Assembly (NCBI RefSeq): GCF_018263905.1
Contig: NZ_JAAFZU010000001.1
Coordinates: forward strand, 298,228-362,227
Source of the DNA: Loktanella sp. SALINAS62
GTDB lineage: Bacteria; Pseudomonadota; Alphaproteobacteria; Rhodobacterales; Rhodobacteraceae
DNA length: 64,000 bases
Direction: 5' to 3'
Both the position numbers and the translations under genes were made by a program. A model generated the notes under the pieces. The model saw only the letters and a program-made list of their open reading frames with translations, had not been told where the DNA came from and made no database searches. Of this stretch, positions 35,819-44,200 are shown piece by piece (position 1 is the stretch's first letter; every line of letters begins with the position of its first letter).

Positions 35819-36556
35819 ATGCCCGACAAACGCCCGCTGCTGGCTGTGCTGATTGATGCCGACAACACCAGCCCGAAACATGCCGCCGCGATTTTTGAAG
35901 AAGTGGCGAGCTTTGGCGAAGCTTCGGTGCGGCGGATCTATGGCGATTTTGCCAGCAACCAGCTCGCGGGATGGAACCGTGTGTTGTTGGAACACGGGCT
36001 GAACCCACAACAGTCGCCCGCCTATACCACCGGCAAGAATTCGAGCGACATTGCGCTGGTGATCGACGCAATGGATCTTTTGCACACCGACCGCTTTCAG
36101 GGCTTTGTGCTGGTCAGTTCGGACAGCGACTTTACCTCTTTGGCGGCGCGCATCCGTGAACAGGGCGTCGATGTCTACGGGATCGGACAGAAAAAGACTC
36201 CGGACGCGTTCCGGCGGGCGTGCAAGCGGTTCATCTTTGTTGAAAATCTGGGCGATGCCACCGACCCCGCGCCGGTCCCCAGCACGAATGGCGTGCCTGC
36301 CGCGAAACCCGACAGCAACGCCAAGGATGCGCCGCATAACGTCATACCGCTGGTGCTGGCGGCGATGCGGTCGATTGATCCGGATGCGGATTGGTACACG
36401 CTGGGGCAGTTGGGGCAATATCTGGTCAGCGCCAATCCCGAATTCGATCCGCGCACCTACGGCAGCCCGAAACTGTCGGATTTGCTGAAGAAAGCTGGCC
36501 GGTTCGAGGTCGCACAACGGCAGGGCAACCATCTGGAGGTCCGCCGTCTGGACTAA
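35819..36556 (+). CDS. NYN-domain RNase with C-terminal OST-HTH/LOTUS domain
   Basis: This is a 245-residue PIN-like NYN nuclease. The acidic metal-binding residues are in place: LIDADN (Asp13, Asp15), SSDIAL (Asp77) and VSSDSDF (Asp102, Asp104). After a Pro/Ser linker (about 148-172) comes an OST-HTH/LOTUS RNA-binding domain (SPKLSDLLKKAGRFEV). It probably processes or degrades RNA. GC-rich and host-like, so I place it outside the island, although it is the first gene to its right. The ATG follows AAAGGATACC. Confidence 0.9.
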   Translation: MPDKRPLLAVLIDADNTSPKHAAAIFEEVASFGEASVRRIYGDFASNQLAGWNRVLLEHGLNPQQSPAYTTGKNSSDIALVIDAMDLLHTDRFQGFVLVSSDSDFTSLAARIREQGVDVYGIGQKKTPDAFRRACKRFIFVENLGDATDPAPVPSTNGVPAAKPDSNAKDAPHNVIPLVLAAMRSIDPDADWYTLGQLGQYLVSANPEFDPRTYGSPKLSDLLKKAGRFEVAQRQGNHLEVRRLD

Positions 36557-36586
36557 CGGGCTTGCGTTGATGGCAAAATGGCATAG

Positions 36587-36603
36587 TTTAGAACCATTCT
36601 AAA
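36587..36603 (+). promoter_or_regulatory. Iron control element (ICE), probable Irr operator of mbfA
   Basis: TTTAGAACCATTCTAAA is an exact match to the alphaproteobacterial ICE consensus TTTAGAA-N3-TTCTAAA, and one more flanking base pairs on each side. It lies directly before the ribosome site (AGGAGG) of mbfA, so Irr bound in low iron should block this iron exporter. Confidence 0.88.
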
Positions 36604-36616
36604 CTAGGAGGCCGCC

Positions 36617-37594
36617 GTGATCCCCGGTTTCAATCATCGTCGCCGGTTCCGCGACCTGTCCGAACAAGAGGTGCTGGCGCTTGCCATCTCGTCCGAAGAG
36701 GACGACGCCCGCATCTACCGCACCTATGCCGAGATGTTGCGCGACGATTACGCCGCCAGTGCCGCCCTGTTCGACGGGATGGCCGCCGAAGAAGACACCC
36801 ACCGCAAGCGCCTGATCGACCTGCACCGCGATCGGTTTGGCGACGTGATCCCGCTGATCCGGCGCGAACACGTCGCAGGTTTCTACGCCCGGCGGCCCGT
36901 CTGGCTGACCGCAAACCTGCCACTGGATCGCATCCGCGCAGAGGCGGGCCAGATGGAACGGGATGCCGAACGGTTCTACGCGCGGGCCGCACAGGTGACA
37001 TCCGACGCGGGAACGCGCCGTCTGCTGGGCGATCTGGCCGCAGCCGAAGGCGGGCATGTCGACACCGCAAGATCACTGGCGCACGACACCCTGGACGCGG
37101 GTGCAGCACAGGACGAAGACGCCGCAGCACACCGCCAATTCGTGTTGACATGGGTGCAACCGGGGTTGGCCGGACTGATGGACGGGTCGGTCAGCACGCT
37201 GGCACCGATCTTTGCCACCGCATTTGCGACGCAGGACACGCATACGACGTTTCTGGTGGGACTGGCCGCCAGTATCGGGGCCGGAATCTCTATGGGATTT
37301 ACAGAGGCGGCGTCGGACGACGGCCAGATTTCCGGCCGGGGATCACCGATCAAGCGCGGGATCGCGGCGGGTGTCATGACGACCGTGGGCGGGTTGGGCC
37401 ATGCGCTGCCCTATCTGATCCCCGATTTCTGGACCGCGACGATCATCGCGATGATCGTGGTCTTTGTCGAACTGTGGGCCATCGCGTGGATCCAGAACCG
37501 TTACATGCAGACGCCGTTCCTGCGGGCGGCATTTCAGGTCGTGCTGGGCGGCGCGCTGGTGTTCGGTGCGGGCGCATTGATCGGGGCGGGCTAG
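36617..37594 (+). CDS. mbfA: Membrane-bound ferritin A, iron exporter (ferritin-like plus VIT1 domains)
   Basis: This 325-residue protein combines an N-terminal ferritin-like di-iron domain (residues about 15-165, with LAISSEEDDARIYR, AAEEDTHRKRL and AAAEGGHVDTA) and a C-terminal VIT1/CCC1 transporter with about five helices (from residue 180). MbfA exports iron and protects against iron and peroxide stress. Translation starts at GTG 36617, seven bases after AGGAGG. The upstream ICE element indicates Irr control. It is probably a single-gene unit, since the next gene starts 63 bases later. Confidence 0.94.
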   Translation: MIPGFNHRRRFRDLSEQEVLALAISSEEDDARIYRTYAEMLRDDYAASAALFDGMAAEEDTHRKRLIDLHRDRFGDVIPLIRREHVAGFYARRPVWLTANLPLDRIRAEAGQMERDAERFYARAAQVTSDAGTRRLLGDLAAAEGGHVDTARSLAHDTLDAGAAQDEDAAAHRQFVLTWVQPGLAGLMDGSVSTLAPIFATAFATQDTHTTFLVGLAASIGAGISMGFTEAASDDGQISGRGSPIKRGIAAGVMTTVGGLGHALPYLIPDFWTATIIAMIVVFVELWAIAWIQNRYMQTPFLRAAFQVVLGGALVFGAGALIGAG

Positions 37595-37657
37595 CCGATT
37601 TTGCGCAGAACATCGGCGGGGCTTTCCCTTTGACCGCGGGCGGTTCACAGTCCGCCC

Positions 37658-38872
37658 ATGGACCTGACAGCCGATCATCTGCGATCCCCGGCGCACCGCA
37701 ATCTGTGTACCGACTGCGGCGTCAGTCGCATGGCGGACCCGTCGGCCTGCGGCACCGCCTGCCAGTTCATCGCGCCGGATTATCCCGCACAGGAACAGCA
37801 GGTGCATGGCCGCGTGGCAGGCACGGACGGGGACGAAGCATTCTTTGGCGTCACGCAGGCGATGTATCGCGCCGCCATGGTGCAACCGCGCGACGGCGCG
37901 CAATGGACGGGGATCACGACGTCACTGGCCGCGTCTCTGCTGCGTGCGGGCACCGTTGACGCGGTACTGGCCTGCGTGCCCGATGCAGCCGACCGCTGGG
38001 CACCGGTGCCCGCCATCCTGACCGACCCTGACGATCTGGTGCGCGCGCGCGGGATGCGGATGGGCTATGCCCCGCTGCTGGCCGCACTGGAACCCGCCGT
38101 CGCTGCAGGACATCGCCGCATTGCGGTGGTCGGCATTCCCTGTCAGGTCTTTGCCCTGCGCGCGCTGGAAAAACGGCTGGGGCTTGATCTGTACGTGATC
38201 GGCACGCCCTGTTCGGACAATACCACCACGGCGCATTTCCATGATTTTCTGGGCCGCCTGACCGATCGGCCCGGTGATGTGACCTATCTGGAATTCCGCG
38301 CTGATTTTCATGTGGAACTGCGGTTTGCCGATGGCACAAAACGGCTGATTCCGTTTCTGAAACTGCCAATTTCGGACCTGCCGGATGATTTCTTTCCCCT
38401 GACCTGCAGGACCTGCGTCGATTACACCAACCGTCTGGCCGATATCACCGTAGGCTACATGGCAGGCGAAGGTGACCAATGGCTGATCGTGCGCAATGCA
38501 CGCGGCGCGCAGATGCTGGCGGGGCTGGGCGATGCAGTCCGGCTGGCCGCACCCGGTGACAAGGGCAAGCGGCAGGGGTCGGTCACAGGATTTATCGCCA
38601 ACACCCGGCGCGCGGCGGGGGGCATGCCACTGCGGCGGATGCCCGACTGGCTGCGCCCGGTCATGGGTTGGCTGATGCCCCGCATCGGCCCCAAGGGTCT
38701 GGAATTCGCCCGCGCCCGGGTCGAGATGAAAGCCGCAGAAACGATCCTGCACCTGCGTCGCCACGCCCCCGCCCGGATGAAAACGATGATACCCGATCAC
38801 GTATGGCGTCTCGCCGCACCCTATGATCTGCCCCCCGCACCGGGGGAACAAAAGACACCAACCGACGATTGA
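37658..38872 (+). CDS. FrhB/FdhB-family flavoprotein with Fe-S cysteines
   Basis: This is a 404-residue protein of the coenzyme F420 hydrogenase/dehydrogenase beta-subunit family, which includes divinyl-chlorophyllide reductase BciB and 7-hydroxymethyl-chlorophyll reductase. The N-terminus has CTDCGVSRMADPSACGTACQ, a cluster-binding pattern; later segments are VVGIPCQVFALRAL, IGTPCSDNTT and DFFPLTCRTCVDYTNRLADI, all family-typical cysteines. Rhodobacteraceae are not known to make F420, so the donor is more likely ferredoxin or a flavin. A bacteriochlorophyll role is possible but untested; no other photosynthesis genes occur here. Confidence 0.85.
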   Translation: MDLTADHLRSPAHRNLCTDCGVSRMADPSACGTACQFIAPDYPAQEQQVHGRVAGTDGDEAFFGVTQAMYRAAMVQPRDGAQWTGITTSLAASLLRAGTVDAVLACVPDAADRWAPVPAILTDPDDLVRARGMRMGYAPLLAALEPAVAAGHRRIAVVGIPCQVFALRALEKRLGLDLYVIGTPCSDNTTTAHFHDFLGRLTDRPGDVTYLEFRADFHVELRFADGTKRLIPFLKLPISDLPDDFFPLTCRTCVDYTNRLADITVGYMAGEGDQWLIVRNARGAQMLAGLGDAVRLAAPGDKGKRQGSVTGFIANTRRAAGGMPLRRMPDWLRPVMGWLMPRIGPKGLEFARARVEMKAAETILHLRRHAPARMKTMIPDHVWRLAAPYDLPPAPGEQKTPTDD

Positions 38873-38900
38873 CCCCAGACCCAAATCACAGGAGACCGGC

Positions 38901-39236
38901 ATGTCATCGAAATCGCGGGACGACATCTGGAACGAATGGCGCGAGTTGGTGAACATCGCGCCGAAAGAGTTGGAAGACTGGCTGGAGACAGACGAATCAA
39001 AGCGCGTCGGTGACAGCGACAGCGGTGAATCGACCGGCCACCAGTCAGGCCGCCGGATCGTCGACATCCAGCGGACCAACAAGCCCGATCTGACCGATGA
39101 CCAGTGGGATCACATGGCCAAGGTCGTAGGCTACATCAACCGACATCTGGCACAGGGCGGACCCGATGACGACGTCGAACATTCAGACTGGCGCTACAGC
39201 CTGATGAACTGGGGCCACGACCCGCTGCGTGATTGA
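38901..39236 (+). CDS. DUF3140 protein
   Basis: This 111-residue protein of unknown function has the family markers DDIWNEWRELVNIAPKELED, GESTGHQSGRRIVDI, AKVVGYINRHLAQG and the closing SLMNWGHDPLRD. Homologues of this family are often linked to DNA-binding or stress contexts, but nothing here confirms that. ATG at 38901 follows AGGAGACC. Converges with the D-amino acid aminotransferase gene 19 bases later. Confidence 0.88.
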   Translation: MSSKSRDDIWNEWRELVNIAPKELEDWLETDESKRVGDSDSGESTGHQSGRRIVDIQRTNKPDLTDDQWDHMAKVVGYINRHLAQGGPDDDVEHSDWRYSLMNWGHDPLRD

Positions 39237-39255
39237 TGGGCACTGCAACGCTTGA

Positions 39256-40113
39256 TCAAACCGCCGCTTTGCGGCTTTCGTCCAGATAGATTTCGCGCAG
39301 ACGCGTGGCCACCGGACCGGGGGTGCCCTGTCCGACCGCCGCCCCGTCGATTTCGACGACAGGCATGACAAAGGTACTGGCAGAGGTGATGAACGCCTCG
39401 TCCGCGCTTTGCGCTTCAACGATGGTAAAGGGGCGTTCCTCGACCTTCATCTGCGCTTCACGGGCGAACCGCAGCACGGCGGCACGAGTGATACCGTGCA
39501 GGATCTCATTTCCCAGATGACGGGTGACGATGGTGTTGCCCTTGACGATATAGGCGTTGTTGGATGTGCCTTCGGTGACGTGACCGTCTTCGACCATCCA
39601 GGCGTCGTCGGCGCCAGCGGCCTTGGCCATCATCTTGCCCATCGACGGATACAGCAGTTGCACCGTCTTGATGTCGCGGCGCCCCCAGCGCTGGTCTTCG
39701 ATGCTGATGATCTTCATGCCCGTTTTTGCCATCGGGCTGTCGGCCATGCCGGGCTTGGCCTGCGTGAACAGCACGACCGTGGGCACCGTGTCTTCGGGCG
39801 GATAAGCAAAATCGCGGTCACCGGGGTTGCCGCGCGTAACCTGCAGATAGATCATCCCGTCCGTGATGTCGTTGCGGCGCACCAGTTCGCGGTGCACTTC
39901 TAGCAGATCATCCTTGGATGACGGGTGTTTCATGTCCAGCGCATCCAGCGACCGTTGCAGGCGGACCGCATGGCCGTCGAAATCGATCAGCTTGCCGCCC
40001 AGCACCGACGTCACTTCATAGATGCCGTCGGACATCAGGAAACCCCGGTCAAAGATCGAAACCTTGGCCTGATCTTCGGGCAGGTATTCGCCATTCAGGT
40101 AAACGGTGCGCAT
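39256..40113 (-). CDS. D-amino-acid transaminase (class IV)
   Basis: This is a 285-residue PLP-dependent class IV aminotransferase. N-terminal segment MRTVYLNGEYLPEDQAKVSIFDRGFLMSDGIYEV is fold type IV, Lys149 in RRDIKTVQLL binds PLP, and GTSNNAYIVKGNTIVTR and TSASTFVMPV are the cofactor-pocket segments. D-specificity is inferred from the neighbouring D-glutamate genes. It is the last gene of a three-gene minus-strand run with dgcA and dgcN, separated by four bases from dgcA. Confidence 0.9.
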   Translation of the reverse strand: MRTVYLNGEYLPEDQAKVSIFDRGFLMSDGIYEVTSVLGGKLIDFDGHAVRLQRSLDALDMKHPSSKDDLLEVHRELVRRNDITDGMIYLQVTRGNPGDRDFAYPPEDTVPTVVLFTQAKPGMADSPMAKTGMKIISIEDQRWGRRDIKTVQLLYPSMGKMMAKAAGADDAWMVEDGHVTEGTSNNAYIVKGNTIVTRHLGNEILHGITRAAVLRFAREAQMKVEERPFTIVEAQSADEAFITSASTFVMPVVEIDGAAVGQGTPGPVATRLREIYLDESRKAAV

Positions 40114-40117
40114 GTCT

Positions 40118-41071
40118 TTAACCCCAAAGTTCGGGCCGGGGCGGGTGCACACCGGCGGCGTCGTATTGCAACGGATAATCCCGGTCTTCGGCCAGAAGAA
40201 GCGGGCCGTCAAGATCGACAAAGGCCGCATCCTGCGCCAGCAGTGTCGCAGGGGCCATCGCCAGCGACGATCCGACCATGCAGCCAACCATGACGGCAAA
40301 GCCCTGCGCCTGTGCGTCGGCTTTCAGCGCCAGCGCCTCGGTCAAACCGCCGGTCTTGTCCAGCTTGATGTTCACCATGTCGTATTTGCCGCGCAGGGCT
40401 GCCAGCGACGCCCGGTCATGGCAGCTTTCATCGGCGCAAACGGGCAATGGCCGCGCGATGTCGCCCAGCATGTCATCGGCCCCGGCGGGCAGCGGCTGTT
40501 CGACCATCGCCACGCCAAGCCGCAGCAGATGCGGCGCCAGATCGCTGTAAACATCTGCCGTCCAGCCTTCGTTGGCATCGACGATGATGGTGGCATCGGG
40601 CGCGCCACGGCGGACCGCTTCCAGCCGGGCCATGTCGTCGGGCGTGCCCAGCTTGATCTTCAGCAGCGGCCGGTGCGCGTTCTTTGCGGCCTGCACCTGC
40701 ATGGCATCCGGCGTATCCAGCGACAGGGTATAGGCGGTGATTGCAGGACCGGGCGGGGGGACGCCGATCAGGTCCCAGACCCGGACCCCCGCCTGTTTCG
40801 CCGCCGCGTCCCACAACGCGCAATCCACCGCGTTGCGCGCGGCACCCGCCGGCAACGCATCCTGCACGTCGGCACGGCTGATCCCCGCAGGCAATGTTGC
40901 GATCTGATCCGACACGCTGTCCATCGTTTCGCCGTAGCGCGCATACGGCACGCATTCGCCCCACCCCGCCCCCGCGCGCACGGTCAAAACCTGTGCCTGG
41001 GTCCGCGACCCGCGCGATATGGTGAATACCTGCGCCAGCCGAAAGGTATCGCGGCTTATCTCAAGCATCAT
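40118..41071 (-). CDS. dgcA: Enolase-superfamily epimerase, DgcA-type (N-acetyl-D-Glu racemase/dipeptide epimerase)
   Basis: This is a 317-residue enolase-superfamily protein. The ligand and catalytic segments are LLKIKLGTPDD (KxK base), IIVDANEGWTADV (metal Asp), MVEQPLPAGADDM (metal Glu), VCADESCHDR (metal Asp) and NIKLDKTGGLTEAL (second base). By sequence this is the L-Ala-D/L-Glu epimerase subgroup; paired with DgcN it fits the marine D-glutamate pathway in which DgcA racemises N-acetyl-D-glutamate. ATG 41071 is used (ATGATG pair). Confidence 0.85.
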   Translation of the reverse strand: MMLEISRDTFRLAQVFTISRGSRTQAQVLTVRAGAGWGECVPYARYGETMDSVSDQIATLPAGISRADVQDALPAGAARNAVDCALWDAAAKQAGVRVWDLIGVPPPGPAITAYTLSLDTPDAMQVQAAKNAHRPLLKIKLGTPDDMARLEAVRRGAPDATIIVDANEGWTADVYSDLAPHLLRLGVAMVEQPLPAGADDMLGDIARPLPVCADESCHDRASLAALRGKYDMVNIKLDKTGGLTEALALKADAQAQGFAVMVGCMVGSSLAMAPATLLAQDAAFVDLDGPLLLAEDRDYPLQYDAAGVHPPRPELWG

Positions 41072-41123
41072 CTTGCCCCAAATACTCCCGCCGGAGGCAT
41101 GGGGTTCGCGCAGCAAACCCCGT
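41071..41123 (+). repeat. Degenerate copy of the dispersed intergenic element
   Basis: TCTTGCCCCAAATACTCCC followed by GCCGGAGGCATGGGGTTCGC and AAACCCC lies between dgcN and dgcA and overlaps the dgcA start region. It is more diverged than the other copies. Confidence 0.4.
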
Positions 41124-42127
41124 CATAGGTTTTCCAGCGCATCGACCAGCCGCGCCGCGCCCTGCCGGAACGGGTCCACCGTCGGCAGGCCCATCCGCTG
41201 TTCCACCGTCGCCAGATGATCGGCAAAGGCGTCATCGTCCAGACCAGATGTATTGATGGAAATGCCTGCGACCTGACAGGCGGGATTGGCAACGCGCGCC
41301 AGCATCAGGGCGGTGTCGCGCACCTGTTCCAGTGACGGCAGATCATAGTCGGGCAGGCCGCGCATGTGCGTCCGTGTGGGTTCGTGGCACAGCACCAGCG
41401 CGTCGGGCTGGCCGCCATGCACCAACGCCATCGTCACCCCCGAATAGCTGACGTGGAACAGGCTGCCCTGCCCCTCGATATGGTCCCAGTGGTCGGGATC
41501 GTTATCGGGTGTCAGCCATTCCACGGCACCGGCCATAAAATCCGCGACGACCGCATCCAGCGGCACGCCTTCGCCGGTGATCAGGATGCCGGTCTGTCCG
41601 GTGGCCCTGAATGACGATTTCAGGCCGCGCCGTTTCATTTCGGCGTCCATGGCAAGACCGGTATACATCTTGCCGACCGAACAATCGGTGCCCACGGCCA
41701 GACAGCGTTTGCCGGTCCGTTTCAGACCGTTGGCGATGGGATAATTCACCGTCGGCACCCGCACATCATACAGCGCGCGCCCGTGGGCATGGGCAGCGGC
41801 GACCAGATCGGGATCGTCACGCAGCAGGTTGTGCAGGCCGGATGCCAGATCGTAGCCCTGCGCCAGCGCGTCCAGCAGCACCGATTTCCACATTGGGGAA
41901 ATCACGCCACCGCGGTTGGCCACGCCAATCACCAGCGTGCGCGCGCCAGCGGCCAGACCGTCAGCCAAGGTCATGTCGGGGATCTTCATATCGGCCCGGC
42001 AGCCGTTCAGCCGCAGCTGGCCCAGTGCGTATTGCGGGCGCCAGTCCTTGATCCCCTGCGCCACCTTGGCGGCCAGCGGATCGGGCGCATCGCCCAGAAA
42101 CAAAAGATACGGGGTCTGTAGCATCAT
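41123..42127 (-). CDS. dgcN: DgcN-type D-glutamate N-acetyltransferase (DUF1611)
   Basis: This 334-residue DUF1611 protein carries a P-loop-like segment VGTDCSVGKMYTGLAM, and LLFLGDAPDPLAAKVAQG at the N-terminus. DUF1611 members next to an enolase-type racemase were shown to acetylate D-glutamate (DgcN) ahead of racemisation (DgcA). Gene order here (dgcN, dgcA, D-transaminase) matches that pathway. ATG 42127 has AGGTGA four bases before it; a GTG at 42133 is an alternative. Confidence 0.85.
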   Translation of the reverse strand: MMLQTPYLLFLGDAPDPLAAKVAQGIKDWRPQYALGQLRLNGCRADMKIPDMTLADGLAAGARTLVIGVANRGGVISPMWKSVLLDALAQGYDLASGLHNLLRDDPDLVAAAHAHGRALYDVRVPTVNYPIANGLKRTGKRCLAVGTDCSVGKMYTGLAMDAEMKRRGLKSSFRATGQTGILITGEGVPLDAVVADFMAGAVEWLTPDNDPDHWDHIEGQGSLFHVSYSGVTMALVHGGQPDALVLCHEPTRTHMRGLPDYDLPSLEQVRDTALMLARVANPACQVAGISINTSGLDDDAFADHLATVEQRMGLPTVDPFRQGAARLVDALENL

Positions 42128-42181
42128 AGTCACCTGTCAGTCATCGACCGGACCCTTGCACGTCAGGCGCCGGGACAAAAG

Positions 42182-42212
42182 AAAAACCCGGGCGCGGCAT
42201 GGCCGCGCCCGG
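42182..42212 (-). terminator. Rho-independent terminator of amtB
   Basis: On the minus strand, CCGGGCGCGGC and GCCGCGCCCGG pair around a three-base loop and are followed by G and five Ts. It sits 28 bases past the amtB stop. Confidence 0.9.
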
Positions 42213-42239
42213 ATCAAGCAGAAAGGCCGGAGGGGAGGA

Positions 42240-43583
42240 TCAGCCTTTCGCAAACTCTGGATAGGCTTCCATGCCCAGTTCCGAAACATCGAGACCGTTG
42301 ATCTCTGCTTCTTCGCTGACACGGATGCCCATGGTGGCTTTCAGGATCAGCCAGACGACCAGCGATACGACAAAGGTAAAGATACCGATCGCGGCAAAGC
42401 CGATGAACTGGGTGACAAAGCTGGTATCCGCAGAGTTGAACGGAACAACCATCGTGCCCCAGAAACCGGCGGCGAGGTGCACGGGAATTGCGCCCACGAC
42501 ATCGTCGATCTTCAGCTTGTCCAGCAGCGGCACCACGACGACCACGATGACACCACCCACGGCACCGATCAGCAGGGCACCGAACAGCGACGGGTCAAGC
42601 GGACCTGCGGTGATCGACACCAGACCGGCCAGCGCACCGTTCAGCACCATCGTCAGGTCGGGCTTTTTGTACATCACCTGCGTCAGGATCAGGGCTGCAA
42701 CTGCACCGGCGGATGCCGCCATGTTGGTGTTGGCAAAGATCCGGCCGACGTCGGTGATGTCGCCCACGGTGCCGGCTGCCAACTGCGAACCGCCGTTGAA
42801 GCCGAACCAACCCAGCCACAGGATGAACGTCCCCAGCGTGGCCAGTGCAAGATTGGAACCGGGCATCGGGATGACGCGACCGTCCTTGTACTTGCCGATC
42901 CGGCTACCCAGCACGATGGCACCGGCGAGTGCTGCAAAACCACCTGCGGCGTGCACCAGTGTGGACCCTGCAAAGTCATAAAAGCCCATTTCCGACAACC
43001 AGCCGCCGCCCCACTGCCAGGATGCTTCGATCGGGTAGATGAAGCCGGTCAGCACGACAACGAAGATCAGAAATGGCCACAGCTTGATGCGTTCGGCCAG
43101 CGTGCCGGACACGATCGATGCGGTGGTGGCACAGAACATCAGCTGAAAGAAAAAGTCCGATGCAACGGATGCGTAATCCAGCGTGGCACTGGCAGCGTCC
43201 AGACCGACCGGTTCAAGCGAAGTGATGTTGAAGAATCCGCCGACCCAGCCAGCGATGATCCAGCCGTCGCCCGGATACATCAGGTTAAAGCCGACCAGCC
43301 AGTACATGATACCGGCGATGCTGAACAAGGCGATGTTCTTTGTCAGCTGGGTGGTGACGTTCTTGGACCGCACGAGGCCTGCCTCGAGCATGGCAAAGCC
43401 TGCGGCCATCCACATGACCAGAAAACCGCCGATCAGGAACAGCAGCGTGGTCATGATGTAGGGACCGATTTCGTCGAACGACGGCGCGGCGACGGCGGCT
43501 TCTTCCGCGACCTCCTGTGCGAAGGCCAGACCGGGTAGCAGCGCAAGTGCGGCCCCGGCCCAAAGTGTTTTCTTAAAATTCAT
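42240..43583 (-). CDS. amtB: Ammonium transporter AmtB
   Basis: AmtB is a trimeric channel for ammonium uptake. The 447-residue protein has a cleaved signal peptide (LWAGAALALLPGLAFAQ), as in E. coli AmtB, and family segments FDEIGPYIMTTLLFLIGGFL, LEAGLVRSKNV, YDFAGSTLVHAAGGFAAL (channel region), and GWFGFNGGSQLAAG. The first of two nearby ATGs sits only two bases after GGAG; the second (43583) has normal spacing and is preferred. The glnK gene lies 22 bases upstream, so PII controls the channel. Confidence 0.95.
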   Translation of the reverse strand: MNFKKTLWAGAALALLPGLAFAQEVAEEAAVAAPSFDEIGPYIMTTLLFLIGGFLVMWMAAGFAMLEAGLVRSKNVTTQLTKNIALFSIAGIMYWLVGFNLMYPGDGWIIAGWVGGFFNITSLEPVGLDAASATLDYASVASDFFFQLMFCATTASIVSGTLAERIKLWPFLIFVVVLTGFIYPIEASWQWGGGWLSEMGFYDFAGSTLVHAAGGFAALAGAIVLGSRIGKYKDGRVIPMPGSNLALATLGTFILWLGWFGFNGGSQLAAGTVGDITDVGRIFANTNMAASAGAVAALILTQVMYKKPDLTMVLNGALAGLVSITAGPLDPSLFGALLIGAVGGVIVVVVVPLLDKLKIDDVVGAIPVHLAAGFWGTMVVPFNSADTSFVTQFIGFAAIGIFTFVVSLVVWLILKATMGIRVSEEAEINGLDVSELGMEAYPEFAKG

Positions 43584-43605
43584 TTTCATCTCTCCTTGAT
43601 CGCCT

Positions 43606-43944
43606 TTACAGCGCGTCGTCGTTCAGCTCGCCGGTCCGAACGCGCAAAGCGCTTTCGACGTCGAGGGTGAAAATCTTGCCGTCGCCGATCTTGTCGGTCT
43701 TGGCGGTGCTGGCGATGGTGCTGACGACCTGTTCGGCCATGCTGTCTGGCACCACGATTTCCAGTTTGACCTTTGGCACGAAGTTCACGGCGTATTCGGC
43801 ACCGCGATAAATTTCCGTATGCCCGGACTGTGAGCCGAAGCCCTTGATCTCTGAGACCATCATTCCGCGCACGCCGATGGTGGTCAGTGCCTCACGGACC
43901 TCCTCCAGCTTGAACGGTTTGATCGTTGCGATGATGAGTTTCAC
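43606..43944 (-). CDS. glnK: Nitrogen regulatory protein P-II (GlnK)
   Basis: This 112-residue PII protein senses 2-oxoglutarate/ATP/ADP and blocks AmtB when nitrogen is plentiful. The T-loop with the uridylylation site Tyr51 is intact (GHTEIYRGAEYAVNFVPKV), as are the B- and C-loop segments (KIGDGKIFTLDVESALRVRTGE). It is first gene of a glnK-amtB operon; the 256 bases upstream also hold the promoter of the divergent penicillin-binding protein. I saw no convincing sigma-54 or NtrC motif there. Confidence 0.96.
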   Translation of the reverse strand: MKLIIATIKPFKLEEVREALTTIGVRGMMVSEIKGFGSQSGHTEIYRGAEYAVNFVPKVKLEIVVPDSMAEQVVSTIASTAKTDKIGDGKIFTLDVESALRVRTGELNDDAL

Positions 43945-44200
43945 TAATACGCCCTCATATTCTGGGCGGACCCCGAAACGGCCCGCGGTTTGGATGCCCG
44001 ATCAAGGACGCGTGAAACCGGGAAGGCCAAGTTTTCAAGGGGTGGAAAAACTTGCTAAATGGCACAACAGCCATAACTTTTGCACAAAAATGCATCTATG
44101 CTCATTTTTTGGGCAGATGAAAAATGTGTTAAGCTGGCGGGACAAGCGTTGTCCGGGCAGGTATGGTGCGCAAAAGCAAGAAATCGAAGATCGCGGGCAT

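Noticed and set aside
35819-36556. NYN-LOTUS RNase as part of the island system
   Set aside because: Base composition and codon use are host-like, and it is separated by 188 bases from the operon; adjacency alone is weak evidence.
41916-43538. 540-codon plus-strand frame opposite amtB
   Set aside because: The sequence is His/Gly/Asp-rich shadow coding of amtB, which has a full family match, signal peptide, terminator and PII partner.
43945-44200. Possible sigma-54/NtrC promoter of glnK in the divergent region
   Set aside because: TGGCAC occurs but without a TTGC element at the right spacing, and the NtrC of Rhodobacter works with the housekeeping sigma factor; not supported.
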